Positions 51,201-64,000 are shown, numbered from the stretch's first letter. The stretch: 64,000 nucleotides of DNA from Setaria digitata (GCA_003640385.1 RCAB01000286.1:17839-81838); one strand, 5' to 3'. Notes: a model not told the origin generated them from the letters alone. Numbers and translations are program-made.

Positions 51201-54200
51201 AAACTCTTCATAAAGCATTTTAGCGATGATTTTACGCAACTCTTGTAACTGTGGACCAAGATGTCTATAATGAAAACAAAATGAATCATATTTTCGAAAC
51301 TGTAATATATTCTTTAATTAAATTTTATAAATTACCAATAACTTATGAGACGTTTGCAGTGAACGGACTAATTGATACTCCCATATTTCTTAAATAATTC
51401 TTTCACTAGCAAAAAATAGGTTGTATTTTGACAAAATAAGAAAAGAGATGATGAAGTTTAATCCAAAATAAGGACGCAGATAAAGGCAGGCTTATGACAA
51501 ACGGTAACTTCCAAATACAAACCTGAAGCATATAACACCTCGTAATTCGTTGTTTAAAACATCTTGAGCAGTTTCAATGCATTCCAAAGCTTTTGGATAG
51601 TCATTTTGATTTAAAAGCATTTGAACAGTTAGCTGAGCATCTCGAAGGCAAGCCATATCCTACAACATATAATACAGTTAGTCTACTATTGCAACCATGT
51701 GACCGAAAGTAGTACAAAAAATTTTTACAGTTTCCTGCGAAATGTTTCAAAATATTTAATGAAATAATGAAATACTACATTATGTAATGCTAGCCAAAAT
51801 ATCGGATCAATAAAAACCATATATTGTTACTGAGTGGGCTACATTATTGCTTGCCATATAAACGCAATGCAGAAGATTCCACTCATCAAATTCTCGGATA
51901 ATTTATTTCAGAAACGAACAGGCATGAAATTTCAGATGAAAATAGAAATAACAAAGTAAAGGCACCGTCTTTCATTCGTAGGATTTATATATAAAAATAT
52001 TTTTTGCATAGAAACTTTAAGATAAAATAAGATAAGCGCTGCCAGTAATAATTACGGAGATAAATTTTCATCCACTCTGCGAAGTGGAAATGCAGGAAAG
52101 AAACTAAGTAGCAATTTTTGTTGACTTGAACAGATACAGAAATGTTTGACTGCACATTAACTACACTCCATGATAATGAATTTTTTGAATGAGAATAGAA
52201 GAAAAGTAATAACCTTCAATTTCTGTAACACTTTTTCGCGTTGCTGGCGTGTTTTATACATAGTTACAATATTTGTCATCCGATGGTATAGCTTTTCATC
52301 CACTTTCTTCAAATTTCTTCTGGAAAAAAAATCCTGAATAGATGTTTTGGATATAGTCATGAACTGCTGCGTCTGTTATAACCGCTTTATGTGAAAAATT
52401 ACTTGAGGATTTTTTTTTTTTTCAATTCCATAATTTGACATACGCTATAAGATTTCCGTTCAGAAAACACTCAGCAAAGAAAGGACCAATGGAAATAAAA
52501 TCCTTCTCAGTTTGAATAAATTAACATCAAAAAATTTTATGACTTTTCGTTTTCATCCGTCCATCTATTTACTCAGTTTTCATTTGTTTCTTTCTTTTCA
52601 TCTTTTCTATTCAGGGAGAAATATCATCCGAAAACGAAAAAAACATACTAACCTTACTACTGCAACCCTTCCCATAGCATCTGTCAGCTCACCACTTAAG
52701 CTTCCACATGATATAACCGTTTTCCAAAATGCATTTGATTTCAATGCCAACTGATTGTTTAATCTTGTGTCAATTAAATCATGATAAAATTCAAGACACT
52801 GCTGTAATGAATCGTAAGGCCTAAAGTAACGGCCATTCGCTGCTTCATATGATTCATGCAGCTGAAAGTGATCAAAACTAATTCTGCGAAAAGATGGAGT
52901 CGATGAATAAAAGAAATATTCTTCAAAGATGTTCAACATGTAAAAAGACCATTATCAATATATTTGAAACAAATCGGAAACCTATAAGAATAAAACGGTT
53001 TTCCGCTCAAGTAAAATACTAATTCGAAATTCACTAAAAATTATTTTCCTGAAAATTTCATTTACCTGCAGTGACTTTGAATCTTCTGAAATACTTGGTG
53101 TGGGTGATGTACCACTACCGGAGGGCTGTCGTCCCAATAAGGTTGTATATGATTTACTACTGACATGCAGATGATCAGGTTCTCCAACAGCAGGCTCCAG
53201 GAAAATTGCTTCGAATGTGGATGTATTGGCCAGTGAAAAATGTGGGTCCAAAAGAATCTTTAATATTATTAGTAAAAATTATGTCAATAAATAGTTATAG
53301 TAAAGAATATTTTCACATTTTGCTGATACTTCGGTCTAATTGTCTATATTCTAGCCAGTAAGACACAGGACAGAAATAGTCTACATAAACTAAATAGTAC
53401 CAAGGTAATATAATGTCCATGGATAACCGTTTCCTAACGCAACAAACTATTGATCTAAAAACATATTTGGCTCTTCAATTTAGTTAAGAAAATTTTTTTT
53501 GGCCAACCAGTGGTACATCATCCGCATCGACGCGTGTATCCTCCTCATATCGTGCTAATGCACGCTGAAGTTCATATTTCGCTCTCAAGCACTTCCGATG
53601 CTTCTAAAAGAAATAATGTGAAACTCCATCAATTTTTTTCAGTAAAACAAGGAAATAATAACAGTTACTATAATAAAAGATAAAGAACCTTGGTAGTAGT
53701 TTTTAGATATTTCTTGAAATGGTCCAACGATATCGTTGGTAAGGAAGATACCGGTGATACTCGATTCTTGGGCACAAACGACTCACCCCAGTGTCTCGTA
53801 AAAAATGCTTGTACTTCTGTTCGGGAACATTTTGAATCAAGCAATACTGATGATAGATTCTGGGTAAAGCTGAAATTCAAGCAGCACTATCGCTTTACAT
53901 CTGAATTTTCTTTCATAATAATTTTCGATGAAAATAAATCCTCAACGAAACTTCAGAACACATAAAAAATAACCGCAGAATACACAGCGGTTGAACATAT
54001 TTCCCGTCTTTGTTAAGATCGGGAGACTACTACAAGTTCACTGACTGACATAACCATCTTTCTTTCATCCGATTAATTTGATATAAACTTCAGTTTCACA
54101 TTTCGATCTAATAATTAGCCAAATTATTTTCTGTAAGTGGAATTTTTTCATCGTGGCACTTAGTTCGTCTAGCCTAAGCGGAAGAGATGATTTATTATAA

Positions 54201-57200
54201 GTTGTGTGAAATGAAAAAATATGGAGCTGGTCAGACAATTCCTTTCAAACTCTCATGTAATCCTCTTTTTTGAACAATCTTAAATTTATCTGGAGAAAAA
54301 ATGAAGAAACCTTCAATTCCGGAAAAGTTTTCCTTCTTGACTTTTATGATTAGAAATGTCAAATTCCCAGATGGTCTATTTCAAATGATAAATTACATTT
54401 TTAACATTCGATAATAAAAGTTCTTAACGGATGAAAAAAAATCATAAGTGGGAAAAGTAATTCTTCCAAACTGAATATTGCGTATTAACAATAAAATATG
54501 CATAAACAATTTCTTTGTCCAGAAAGTAGTGTGAAACTGATGTAAAAAAACTAAGTCGAACAGATGTTTAATTGGTTAATTATTCTCAGAGGGATTATTT
54601 CCTCTCACTGCTATCATGGCTTTGCCTTCTACCGTGTTATTTTAATCTTTGTTTTTCGAGAAATTTAGGAAGAGGGAAGTGTTTTGAGATGGCATAAAGC
54701 TAGCAAACGATCAACGCTTAATGATAAGATAAATTGTTGCTAAAATCATATTTTTCTTCTCATTTCTGCCTCCACAAGGTCTCAGCAGCAGAATTATCAT
54801 TGCATGTACAGTGACTACCAGGAAATCTGAAAGAACGCTACAACGAAAACAAGAATTCAACTTTTGTGATTATTCCGGTAAACAGAATTTCTGTTGCTGA
54901 TAGGCTCTTTCAGTTTTATTAAAAACTAGGCAAAAGTAAAATTAAGAAAAAATGGAAATATTAAAAATGCAAAAAGCAAACAAACAACTCGTTTTCCAAT
55001 TCGTTTCTTTGCTTTTTTTAGTTTCATTTTACCATATAATATGATTACAATGTAAAACAATCTTTTCAATTTCTGTTTTCATGTGAAAAAAAGTGTATTG
55101 TTGTCCTGTAAGTAACAAAAGAATTACTCATCAATGAAACGATGAAAAACTGTTCTAATTCTTTGGAAATTTTATTTCAAACGCATATTTTCAAATATTT
55201 TATATTCGATGAATTACTGTAGTAAATGCTACTTATAACCAACACTAGTGAGTAAAAGTGAATGAGATTATCTCAGCAAGTCCCAAAATTTATTTCATAT
55301 GAGGTTCTTATAATGGGATTTCTAGATAAAAATCAATTAGCAATGTTGTAAAAACTATTGATTGACTGAGAATTTTCCAAGCAAAAATTAAAAATTTGCA
55401 CTGACCTTTCTTTTCCATCGCTTTTACAAGGAGTGTACTATTTCCTTCACTATATGAAAACGAAAATCACTGCTAATTAAAGCAGTTTACTATTGTTTTT
55501 ATTTGTAAATTCTTTATATTTATGTCTAAAAATCTCACTAAAACTCATCATCGAAGTAAATTTTCATAAGCCTGAAGCTTAATCAAACTACGCAACAATT
55601 TCGTCATGCTTCTTCCAACGGATTTAACGTTCGGATGGATTAAACAGTTTAACAATTCAGCAGACCACTGCGAAAAATGCATCACTTCAGTTCTTGGATC
55701 GTACTTAACTTCAAGAACAGATTAGCACGGATCCCCAACTCTAACTTGAAGTGTAGTCCGACTTATACAGAGCGATTAATCATAGTTTATTTACTTTCGT
55801 TCGCCTATTTTCGCACTTTTTCTTATATAAATCCTACCTCATCAATTTTCAAGACTCCAATACGGATCTTATCGGGCTGCTACCAAAACAGCTCATCATC
55901 AGCAAGCCGGGAAAACAAGTAATAATGGCTTTCTGTTTATTTTTAAAACACTGCTAAACAAGTGTGTGTAAAATGGTAGTCAAGCAAGGCTACAAAAAAT
56001 CTAAAAAATGAGGAAACTGAAAAACGGTCTATAATTTTTTTTTTTTTTTTTTTTCAGGAGAATATCAAAAAGGAGTAAATCAGAATGGAAATAAAGAGCA
56101 GCGAATATAATTATGACAGTAACATTAATTCAGAACAACAAATGATAAATTCATCGTCATCAGAAATTCAACTGTTGCAGAATCTACAAAATGGCCGGAA
56201 CTCCGGATTACTGCCACTGCTGAACAATACCTGTCCCGTCTCATCTAAACTAACATCAGAAATCCTTGCTACCTGTCCTATAGGCAGTCGAATGCCGTAT
56301 CTGAACACCCACGCCCCACACCATAACTGCTACTGTCAACAGTCCTCAGTTGTCAAAGACAACTGTCATTTAACGAAGGAATCAAAAGCCATACAAACTC
56401 AAATATTCCCATCATCCGGAATAATCCATACTAAGCTGAATCCACGTAAGCAACGAGAAAACCTGCGGAAACAAGTTAGTTTCGAGCTTAGATCACTGAA
56501 GCAGAAAGAGCCTGTCATTTCCGTTCGGAGTCGACTTTTGGGTGAAAAACATAACGAGGAACAGAATCGACATTTGAGTGATATCGAACTTCTACGGCAG
56601 GTTTACGATGAACTACGACACAAAATAAGCCAAACGTAAGTATGCTTAAATAAATCCTACGTCAAAGAAGCGTATCTATGATGATAGAGTCATGTATAAA
56701 ACTTTAACAGCTTGTACTTCTAGAATTTACGAGAAGTCAAAATATAAGTATTTATCCAACTACTTATGCAAAGGTAGGACACAGAGTTTAAAGGTTTTGT
56801 ATGTAATCAATAAATCCATCAGTGAACACTATAAGTTATAGAGTTCCCTGAATATGTTCAGCCATTTAATAAATACTGAAAGACCTGTTTGCCAGCTCTC
56901 AAGATCAAACGACCGTGAATAAAATGAAGATAACTAAGAGGATCAGTTGGAAAGAATGCTTTCTGGGTGAAAGAATGCGAAGATGGAGCCTGTGGTTTAT
57001 TATTACCTTCTTGGCTGCGATGACTATCCGAGACATCACTTTATTGGTATATTACTAAACATCTTACTAATTTAAAGGAGATAACCTTAAAATATTTTGA
57101 CTACAAAGGAATATCCCGTCGTAGCCCCGATTCTTAACGATACAGAAGCAACCTGGTTATCCAAACGATATACCAACAGAACGACCCCTTCAATTGGTTA

Positions 57201-60200
57201 ATATTTTTAAGGATAAGGATCTGAAAAAAAAAAAAAAAACATGTCGTACTGTAAAATAAGAAATAATAAAACAAGGAAAAACTCATGTAATTAAACCCAT
57301 GAAATATAGGAAAGTAAGAGCAGTGATAAAATCTAAACTTTCAGGTGATAGAATATATGGAATATCCGAAACAATCAAATATGAATATAATGTTCAACGA
57401 ATCAATGCATATGCCAAATATTACATTTTGCATGTCGAAACAACAGGCTTGGAGTCATTTTACCCTCAACAGTTCAGGATCGGCCGAGGACTGGGATGTA
57501 GAAATACAGGTAAATTAAATGGATACAAAATGATTCAAGAAAGAAAGTTAAGAGCGTTTTCTGCAAGCCAATTTTCTTAAATTTTTCATAGGAAATCATG
57601 TCCTGCATTTATGTATTATCATTCATCATGGTAAATGCTGTGTTAATTAAAAAAAAAATTTCCAGCTAGGTAATCTTACTAGTATTTAGAAAGAACTCGA
57701 TAAACTGGATTCTCGAAAAAAATTTTTGGATGAAGCTTGGAACTATCGCCTAGTCATTGAAGCATATGAGGTTATCGCAACGCTAAACAGTATGGAACGA
57801 GAAACAACAGCACAGGGATCTGCACGATCCATCGACTTTTTTCGTACTCATCCAAAACTTCAAGCTAAACGAACGATGGTGAAGGTTAAAAATTTTCAAC
57901 AAATTGCTTAACTATATCATATTGTTGTTTCAGTTATTATGTTTAAACTTTTTAAGTACTAAAATTAAGTGAAATCCGGGTAAACAATAGAGAAGATTTG
58001 GAAGGAAAATACTTTTTAAAATTATTTTTTAAGTAACAATGTAAGAATATAAATCAAATAAACAAAATCGATTAAAATAAGCAAAAAAAATTAAAATTAT
58101 AGGAACCCATTATTGAAATATATTAGTTAAATTTCTCATTCAAATTAGAGTCAATTCTTGTTTATTCAGAAGTGACAAGTTATGTTGGTATATGGTCCTA
58201 GCCAAAAAAGTAGAGGTTAAAAAACATCATTCATAGGCTTGGTTAAATGAAATTAAGCGTCGTGACGTAACATTCGAAGAACTGACGCAGAAAGTTGGTT
58301 TGGAAACCATTAAATACTCTGTAAGAAGATTTCAACGAACAACATTCAATGAAAGCCTAAAAATTCGAACTAAGTTTCGAACATCCTGGATTTCAACAAT
58401 GCAGTTTTGCTTTCAACCATGGTTTGACCCTGATAGCTATTTCGAAATAAAAGATCAGGTACGTCATGTTCTATTTAACCTCTTCCTCTTAATTACATAT
58501 CACATTTTTTTGCCATTCAAAACGGCGGCAAATAACAATAACAAACTAGAGTGGATAGATGAAAGTCCTAATATAGAGTAGAATTGCAGTGTGAGAAAAT
58601 CTTGACTTTCAATATAAACATTTAGCGAATCGCATAATAAAAAATTATAATCATAATTATAAAAAGAAAGGGAAGATTAGAATACGCAAATGGAGTTTTA
58701 TATGTGATATGAAATGTATTAAAACAAAGTTTAAGCAGAAAAATGATATACAAAATATGTTAACGATGACAAAGTCCATTAAGGTACGAAAACTATTTGA
58801 ATAACCTACGGATTTCGATAAAACTGTGAAGTATCTGACTAACTCTGAAGCCTTTAAGTTGCAAAACTTGAAATGCGTATCAAATAAAAAATTGCTTCAA
58901 ACCAAATTGTGTCTACCAATTTAAATGTGATTATTAATTTCCAGGGGAACTTCTTCACAATGCTATTATCACATAATGCTGATAATTTGGAAGGTGTTAA
59001 TATAGCCTGCATGTCTGTTGATTTTCATGGAAGACCCAGCTCACTTTCACGATTCATGGAAGGTCAGGGTCGTGCTCGAGATGGATTTAATGACGATGTA
59101 TAGTTTGTGTGTCTAATGGATTGAAACATTATTCTATCTCTCATATCTTTTTGCTCACTGAATTTCATTTAATAGTTGGGGAACTAATCAAAAACAAATA
59201 TTTATATATGGAATGAATGCAACAGTTTTAGAGAACGAAATTATTTTAAGTTATGTCTTGGGATGCGGCATGAAGTGACAGTTGACGTACGGGCAAGATA
59301 TGTGATGCTTGAAAACGACGACAATGGCACAGCATGCCGTAATGCTATAAAGGAAGAAAGCGAATTTGACTGCCGATCCAGATGCCGCATGGAAATGATC
59401 AGAGTAAGTGTGGACATAAATATTACTAGTCACAGTTGAGACTGAGATAAAGAGCAAAACGATAAGAATTCCACTATTAGTTTCACCAATCTGCAGCAAT
59501 AATAAATAAGCGCCAAAATAAAACAAAAACGAACTTTTCAGAACATGTGTAAATGTACGCCACCAACCTTGAGTTATCTTGTAAGAAATAAGGACGAATA
59601 TAATAAATCCCCAATTTGTGATTATGAAAAATGTAAAATCGAGTAAGTATTCTCAAAAATGTTCCTAAGAATAACAGGAATGTAAGAAACTATGACGATA
59701 ATCCCACATCCGAATCATAAAAATATCAATTATTCATAATATGCATGCTGGAATTTGCATATCTCGAGTTCTTTTTTTTTGGTGTTAACTGCCTTAAAGT
59801 CAATTTTTAAATGATATGAAAGTTAACTAAACCTGGATGACGTTCAACTACGTGCTATTTATGATGGCCAAGCTTTTTTGGCATATACAGTAGCAAACAC
59901 AAACAAAAAGCTAAGAGAACCACAAAGTGGTCTTGAATATTTTCAGTGTCAAGAATAATACATACTCGGATCATCAATGCACTCGGAAGTGTTATCGTTC
60001 TTGTGATCAAATCACTTATGAAGTAAGTCACACACAGCACGGCAAAATGTTCCATCGTGGTAAGTTTTAATCCAGTAAAAATTAATAAAATATCAGTAAG
60101 TAAGAATTAAATTAAATCGAGAAATAAGGAGAAAAGAACAATAACAGCTGGAAAACCTTTTGTGAAAAAGAAAATAGATCTATTCTAGTAAAAAAAAAAA

Positions 60201-62145
60201 AAGAACGGAAAAGCGAAAAAGTAGAATCAATGGAAAATTTGAAAAGTAGCGAAAACAGGTATCTTAGCTACTACAATTTACTTGCAGATTTCACCATAAT
60301 TAATTTAAACTGGGGTTCGTTCGAATATCTTACTCTGAGCCAATACTGGGTATGGTCAATGCCTACATTTATCGCAGCACTTGGTGGCTCTATGGGTGCA
60401 TGGCTTGGACTTTCAATCCTTAGTTTAATACAAGTAAATACATCTTATATCTAATCATTATTTAATCATTTTTATTATATTTAACCAAAATTTCAAAACT
60501 TTGCATATGACAAATTTCTTATTTAATTTAGGGTAGCACTTATCTATACATGATACTGTCCACAACTATCAAAAAGAAACGTTCGCGATTAAAAAATTGG
60601 AACTGGAGCAGCCCTCCAACTCTCTCTGCCGAGGAGGTCATTATGCACTGTTGAAAAAAAAGACAAATTTAAAAATATCTTAATAAAAAAATAAAACATT
60701 TAAGCATTATATATGGACTTATCAACATTCACCAAATTATGCGCAATTGATTCCCGTTCTTATTTTTAACGGAGCTAGGTACAGCAGAAATTTTAGAAAT
60801 TTTATCAACAAAATCTTTTAATGGTACAAGTTTCCAAAAGTAAAGAGACTGCATATGTTACCTACAAAAGAACTTACAGTGACAGCTCAAACCATCTCAT
60901 TAAAGATTGGATATTTCGATTAACGGTTTAGATTAACATGCTATAACTAGACATTACTCATCTATTTTACTCTTCAAACAATGCCTAAGTTAATTTAAAC
61001 GTCTTGGTAATGCCCATTTTTTAGCAATTTCTCAGAATGTGATAAAATAAAATTAAACTGGAATTCGATGTGGATGGAAAAAACTTCCTCATTATATCAT
61101 ACATGAGTTTTTTTATAATATTATGTCCAAAAACAAAGAAAGGCATCTTTAGAATGATTTTATCAAACTTATCTAAACAGTAATCAAGGAAAATATTTTT
61201 CTCTCTCCCATTTCCTCACATTTCTGTTCTCAGCATCTTTTCACTTATTTACTATTTGCAATAAAAGTATTTATGTGTGTATTTGATAAAACCTATGGTG
61301 ATATATATATACTAGCCGGCATACCTTTGAACTGTAAATGTTGCATTCGAGGAAGGTTGCTTTTTTTTCTCCTCAACATTACTTTCAGCTAGCTCCTTAT
61401 CAAAAACTGAAAAAGAAAGATACAAATCAAAAACATCCTTTTAGTTGTCCGATTCATTAAGCTAATTTCCTTTGAACCTGACTTTAGTTTCACTAGCACA
61501 AAGGAAAGATCTCATCACTGCCAAAATCCTTTTTCATCCCTTTTAAAACATATACAGATAATATTCCACATAAACACTGCTCAGTAAACCGTAGCCGTAC
61601 TATAGAGTGACACGTCAACTTAGTCAAATACTGAAACAAAAAAAGGAATTGCTAAAGGGATGCAAAGTCCTGTACAAAATTGCTCACCATCATTGGCATG
61701 ACACTTCCGGATGTGAGCTTCATAATCGTGATCAGAAACCCCTTCCAACGGTAACGTTTGACAAACACCATTTGGTCCATAACTGAAAACATGAATACCA
61801 TATAGATCAAATGGAAAGCTAGAGGAATCGTACTAATGAGAAAAAGTAAACAAAATTGTTGGGTTTCAATGATATCAGAAAAACCACTACATAGTGGAAA
61901 TCCAGCGGGACACTTAGTTTCCTGAACGCTGGAAAAGACAAGGATGATAACACGTACCGACAGATAAACGATCCACCTTCCTTAGTGCAATGCATGGATC
62001 GTAAATGTTGAGCAAATTCGAACCGATTCGAATAATTTTCCACGTTTTCAGTACAGAAATCACAGTAACGTGGATATTCAATACTATATTTATTTTCAAT
62101 CCTGCGGCTACCACATACTACCATGGTAGAAGATATCGGAAGCAT
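45221..62145 (-). CDS. VPS54: VPS54, GARP complex subunit
   Basis: Twenty-two exons (62145-61958, 61782-61688, 61406-61325, 53869-53689, 53603-53508, 53257-53066, 52861-52658, 52333-52214, 51659-51523, 51264-51135, 51003-50896, 50511-50255, 49989-49605, 49382-49296, 49078-48888, 48681-48505, 48312-48119, 46475-46354, 46249-46169, 45902-45795, 45618-45524, 45317-45221) sum to 3,327 nt, giving 1,108 aa. Family matches include NPHFSLANTSTF-like text in exon 6, TQMRMLNFDQWFATLQ, HEDRKTKLSNILDTETW, and SRSCQLILGAGALQLIGLKS. VPS54 joins VPS51-53 in the GARP tether, which docks endosome-derived vesicles at the trans-Golgi. Residues 28-52 form a C2H2-like unit (C28-x2-C31-x15-H47-x4-H52) followed by a second Cys/His segment; human VPS54 lacks this as far as I recall. 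The ATG lies one base behind GACAG. Intron 3 spans 7,455 bp and contains another gene. Confidence 0.92.
53870..56084. other. left part of the giant VPS54 intron
   Basis: Between VPS54 exon 4 and the nested channel gene no exon on either strand is supported. Its right end should carry the promoter of the channel gene, just before a run of T and TTTCAG at about 56035-56057. Confidence 0.5.
56085..60654 (+). CDS. DEG/ENaC-family cation channel subunit nested in a VPS54 intron
   Basis: Eleven exons (56085-56635, 56941-57046, 57345-57509, 57690-57878, 58237-58458, 58945-59097, 59251-59403, 59542-59642, 59947-60059, 60288-60433, 60532-60654) sum to 2,022 nt, giving 673 aa. A long 184-residue cytoplasmic head precedes TM1 (about 199-220, WSLWFIITFLAAMTI). 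The large extracellular domain opens with NESMHMPNITFCMS, like the family FPAVTxC strand, and has the Cys-rich core (FDCRSRCRMEM, MCKCTPP, CTRKCYRSCD). TM2 is IAALGGSMGAWLGLSILSL, with the G-x-S filter as GLS at 625-627. The tail is basic. Family members are trimeric, amiloride-sensitive Na+ channels gated by force, acid or peptides. The His-Gly gating motif normally before TM1 is not seen, and the usual Glu after the filter is Gln633. A T-run and TTTCAG lie 28 nt before the ATG. AATAAA signals follow from 60681. Confidence 0.9.
60655..61324. other. right part of the giant VPS54 intron
   Basis: It runs from the channel gene stop to VPS54 exon 3. It contains clustered AATAAA-like polyadenylation signals at about 60681-60697 for the channel gene and the VPS54 donor at its right end. 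No exon is seen. Confidence 0.5.
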
Positions 62146-64000
62146 TCTGTCTATGAAATCTGTATAAAGCGAATTTTCGTCGTTGCTTACTTTTCATTAA
62201 AAGCCTGAAGTCCAACGAGAATGCCACATTACATGTCAGTAGAACCGCATCAATTTTTACGATTATTCCTTTTTGTTACACTTTACAAAGTGATTCATTA
62301 ATGAAATATAAGATTTCAATATTTTCGTGGTCATATCATTTTCTTTCTGAGAAGATCCAACAAATATCACCTATGGATTTCAACAAGGAATTACTTAACA
62401 AATACAGCATTAGAAACATGTGAAAGGAAACCAGTACATTTTTAAATACTGATAAGGAATTAAAAAACTAACAAAATTGAGATTGACTTGAAATGGTTAA
62501 CGAGTAACGAAATAGTTGCGGTGAAGAAGGATCTGGTTAATTAGTGGTTTGGCTACCTGACGCAGGTCTTATTGTGGGAAGTGACGATGCTGTTCGAGCT
62601 CTCAGGTCTTCGTACCACAGCTTTGGTACGAGGACTATGTGAATAGGTTGGATGTGAAGCATTGCCGTTGAGAGGAAAATCCCGAGATTCCACTGTCGTT
62701 AATCATATCACATACTGATAACCTTCCCCCTGTATCGTTTGGATAGCAACATGCTGTGGCAGTTCATGGCAATCTTTGATAGGATAGGCCAGTTGAAGAA
62801 AGAAGTTGCCAAAGGAAAAAAGCAGTTAAAGCTACCTGAGGTCTTTTGGGCAGGTAAATATTTGACAGATGAATGAGATTTTGTAGTACTTCATGTTCTT
62901 TAGGATGTGTCAAATAGTTTATAGATAGGAGTGCCTTTCTAAAAGTCGAATAATAGAGAAATCATGATATTAACTTGTGGTATACTGCATATCATAACTA
63001 CCAGTGCAATAAACCACAAATGTTTGTTAAAAGTTGTAAACATACTTCACTTTTAATTTAAAACATCACGAAAATTGAAATATTTGTTTTTGGAACTCTT
63101 TCTCTGCAGAAGAGTTATTGTAACGCTTAAGAATATTTACTGGGAACTACATTAAGACAGTGCAATTCCAGAGGGAAAGGGAAAAAACAAAAAGCAATTT
63201 TTTATTGCAAATAGGATTGTTAGTGAAGTTTCTTTGTCGTAGATGTGAAGGAACAAAAGAACTTTTTATCTGACTGAGTTACTCCAGTTTTCAGTATCTC
63301 AGTGAAACAAAAGTGGCTAAGAAGGAAGGTATGTTGGAACTCCAACGCGGAAAGGAATTGCTCTTTTAATATTATCCATTTTCGAAGAGTCTTAATGCAG
63401 GTATCGTCAAGATCTGTAGGACGGAATTGTTGACAGTCAGTAAGATGGATTATCATTTCAACTTATGTTCGATTTATATCACTGATGAAGTGTGACTGGT
63501 CAGATAGAGTGAAACACTCTGATGATATCTTCAAGACCCATAATAGCCTTTTCTATGTTCTTTTCACCATATCTTTATTTTTCCTTTTTTTAATTAATAA
63601 ACGTTGTTCATTAGACTTAATTCTTTTCTGAAATTCCCTTCTTGGGGACAATTAGTTTAGCGGAATCGAACTTGACCCAAATCTGCAGAAATAGAGAATA
63701 GGAAGAGCTGTGTTAATTGTTCATCAAATTATGACACTAAATAAATTTTTCCATGCAAAAAGTGAATAATTTCTTATGCAGCCATAAAGTTAATAATTTT
63801 GTTCGTTATCAGTGCACTTTTTAGAAAACAATTTTCAATGTCTAAAAGAAATGGCCTGCCTTTATGAGTGAATTTTTAACTTTTTTTTTTTTATATATTT
63901 GAAGAAAAGTTTTTCAAAGCAGTGAATGTAGCACCCTGTTGTTAATACTTCTTTAGTATTAATGATGCAGAATCAACAAATAAGTATGAAGCAAAGTAAC
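62146..64000. other. region upstream of VPS54 with no confident gene
   Basis: It should hold the VPS54 promoter. A GC-rich block (62540-62870) has fragmentary open frames on both strands and a strong hairpin at 62607-62636. Near 63220-63460 the minus strand is open (FRPTDLDDTCIKTLRKWI) but no splice path connects it to anything. No family was recognised. Confidence 0.4.

Noticed and set aside
57110..57200. Possible channel exon EYPVVAPILNDTEATW
   Set aside because: The exon at 57345-57509 joins TM1 directly in phase and supplies the conserved extracellular strand, so this stretch would insert unrelated sequence.
63220..63456. Minus-strand open frame FRPTDLDDTCIKTLRKWI
   Set aside because: No start context, no splice partner and no recognised family; mentioned only within the region note.

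Overview
The window looks like nuclear DNA of a nematode, most likely a clade III (filarial/spirurid-type) parasite. This is inferred from the AT-rich background, the many short introns with ...TTTCAG acceptors, start codons sitting 1-30 nt behind acceptor-like sites (expected for spliced-leader trans-splicing), a STAT protein without the usual N-terminal domain, and gene sizes typical of filariae. No CRISPR array, bacterial operon or viral gene was recognised. Coding exons were assembled by hand; junctions were accepted when reading phase carried through and the joined protein matched a known family. For six genes the summed exon length is an exact multiple of three with one terminal stop.

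Layout. 45-2482 (-): cytosolic Fe-S assembly WD40 protein CIAO1. 3515-8053+ (-): FERM protein of the FRMD8/iTAP type. 8.1-11.3 kb: no gene seen, with an assembly scar at the only N. 11331-16402 (+): a protein with a GYRW-type domain followed, in continuous phase, by phosphopantothenoylcysteine decarboxylase (PPCDC). 17402-18603 (+): ChaC-type gamma-glutamylcyclotransferase. 20207-20989 (-): small secreted four-cysteine protein. 22098-29004 (-): the DNA-repair nuclease FAN1, 21 exons. 30620-31821 (-): orphan gene fragment. 31.8-36.8 kb: AT-rich, repeat-laden tract with a ~450 bp pure TAA microsatellite. 36828-42544 (+): STAT transcription factor, 17 exons. 43495-43566 (-): tRNA-Glu(TTC). 45221-62145 (-): the GARP tethering subunit VPS54, 22 exons, with a 7,455 bp intron that contains a complete DEG/ENaC channel gene on the opposite strand (56085-60654). 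62.2-64 kb: no confident gene, but a GC-rich anomalous block.

The genes are mostly unrelated housekeeping functions: Fe-S biogenesis, coenzyme A synthesis, glutathione turnover, interstrand crosslink repair, retrograde trafficking and signalling. The main oddities are the nested channel gene with unusual pore and gating motifs, the possible domain-PPCDC fusion, three same-strand gene pairs each separated by about 1.0-1.1 kb (possible operons), and two GC-AG introns.
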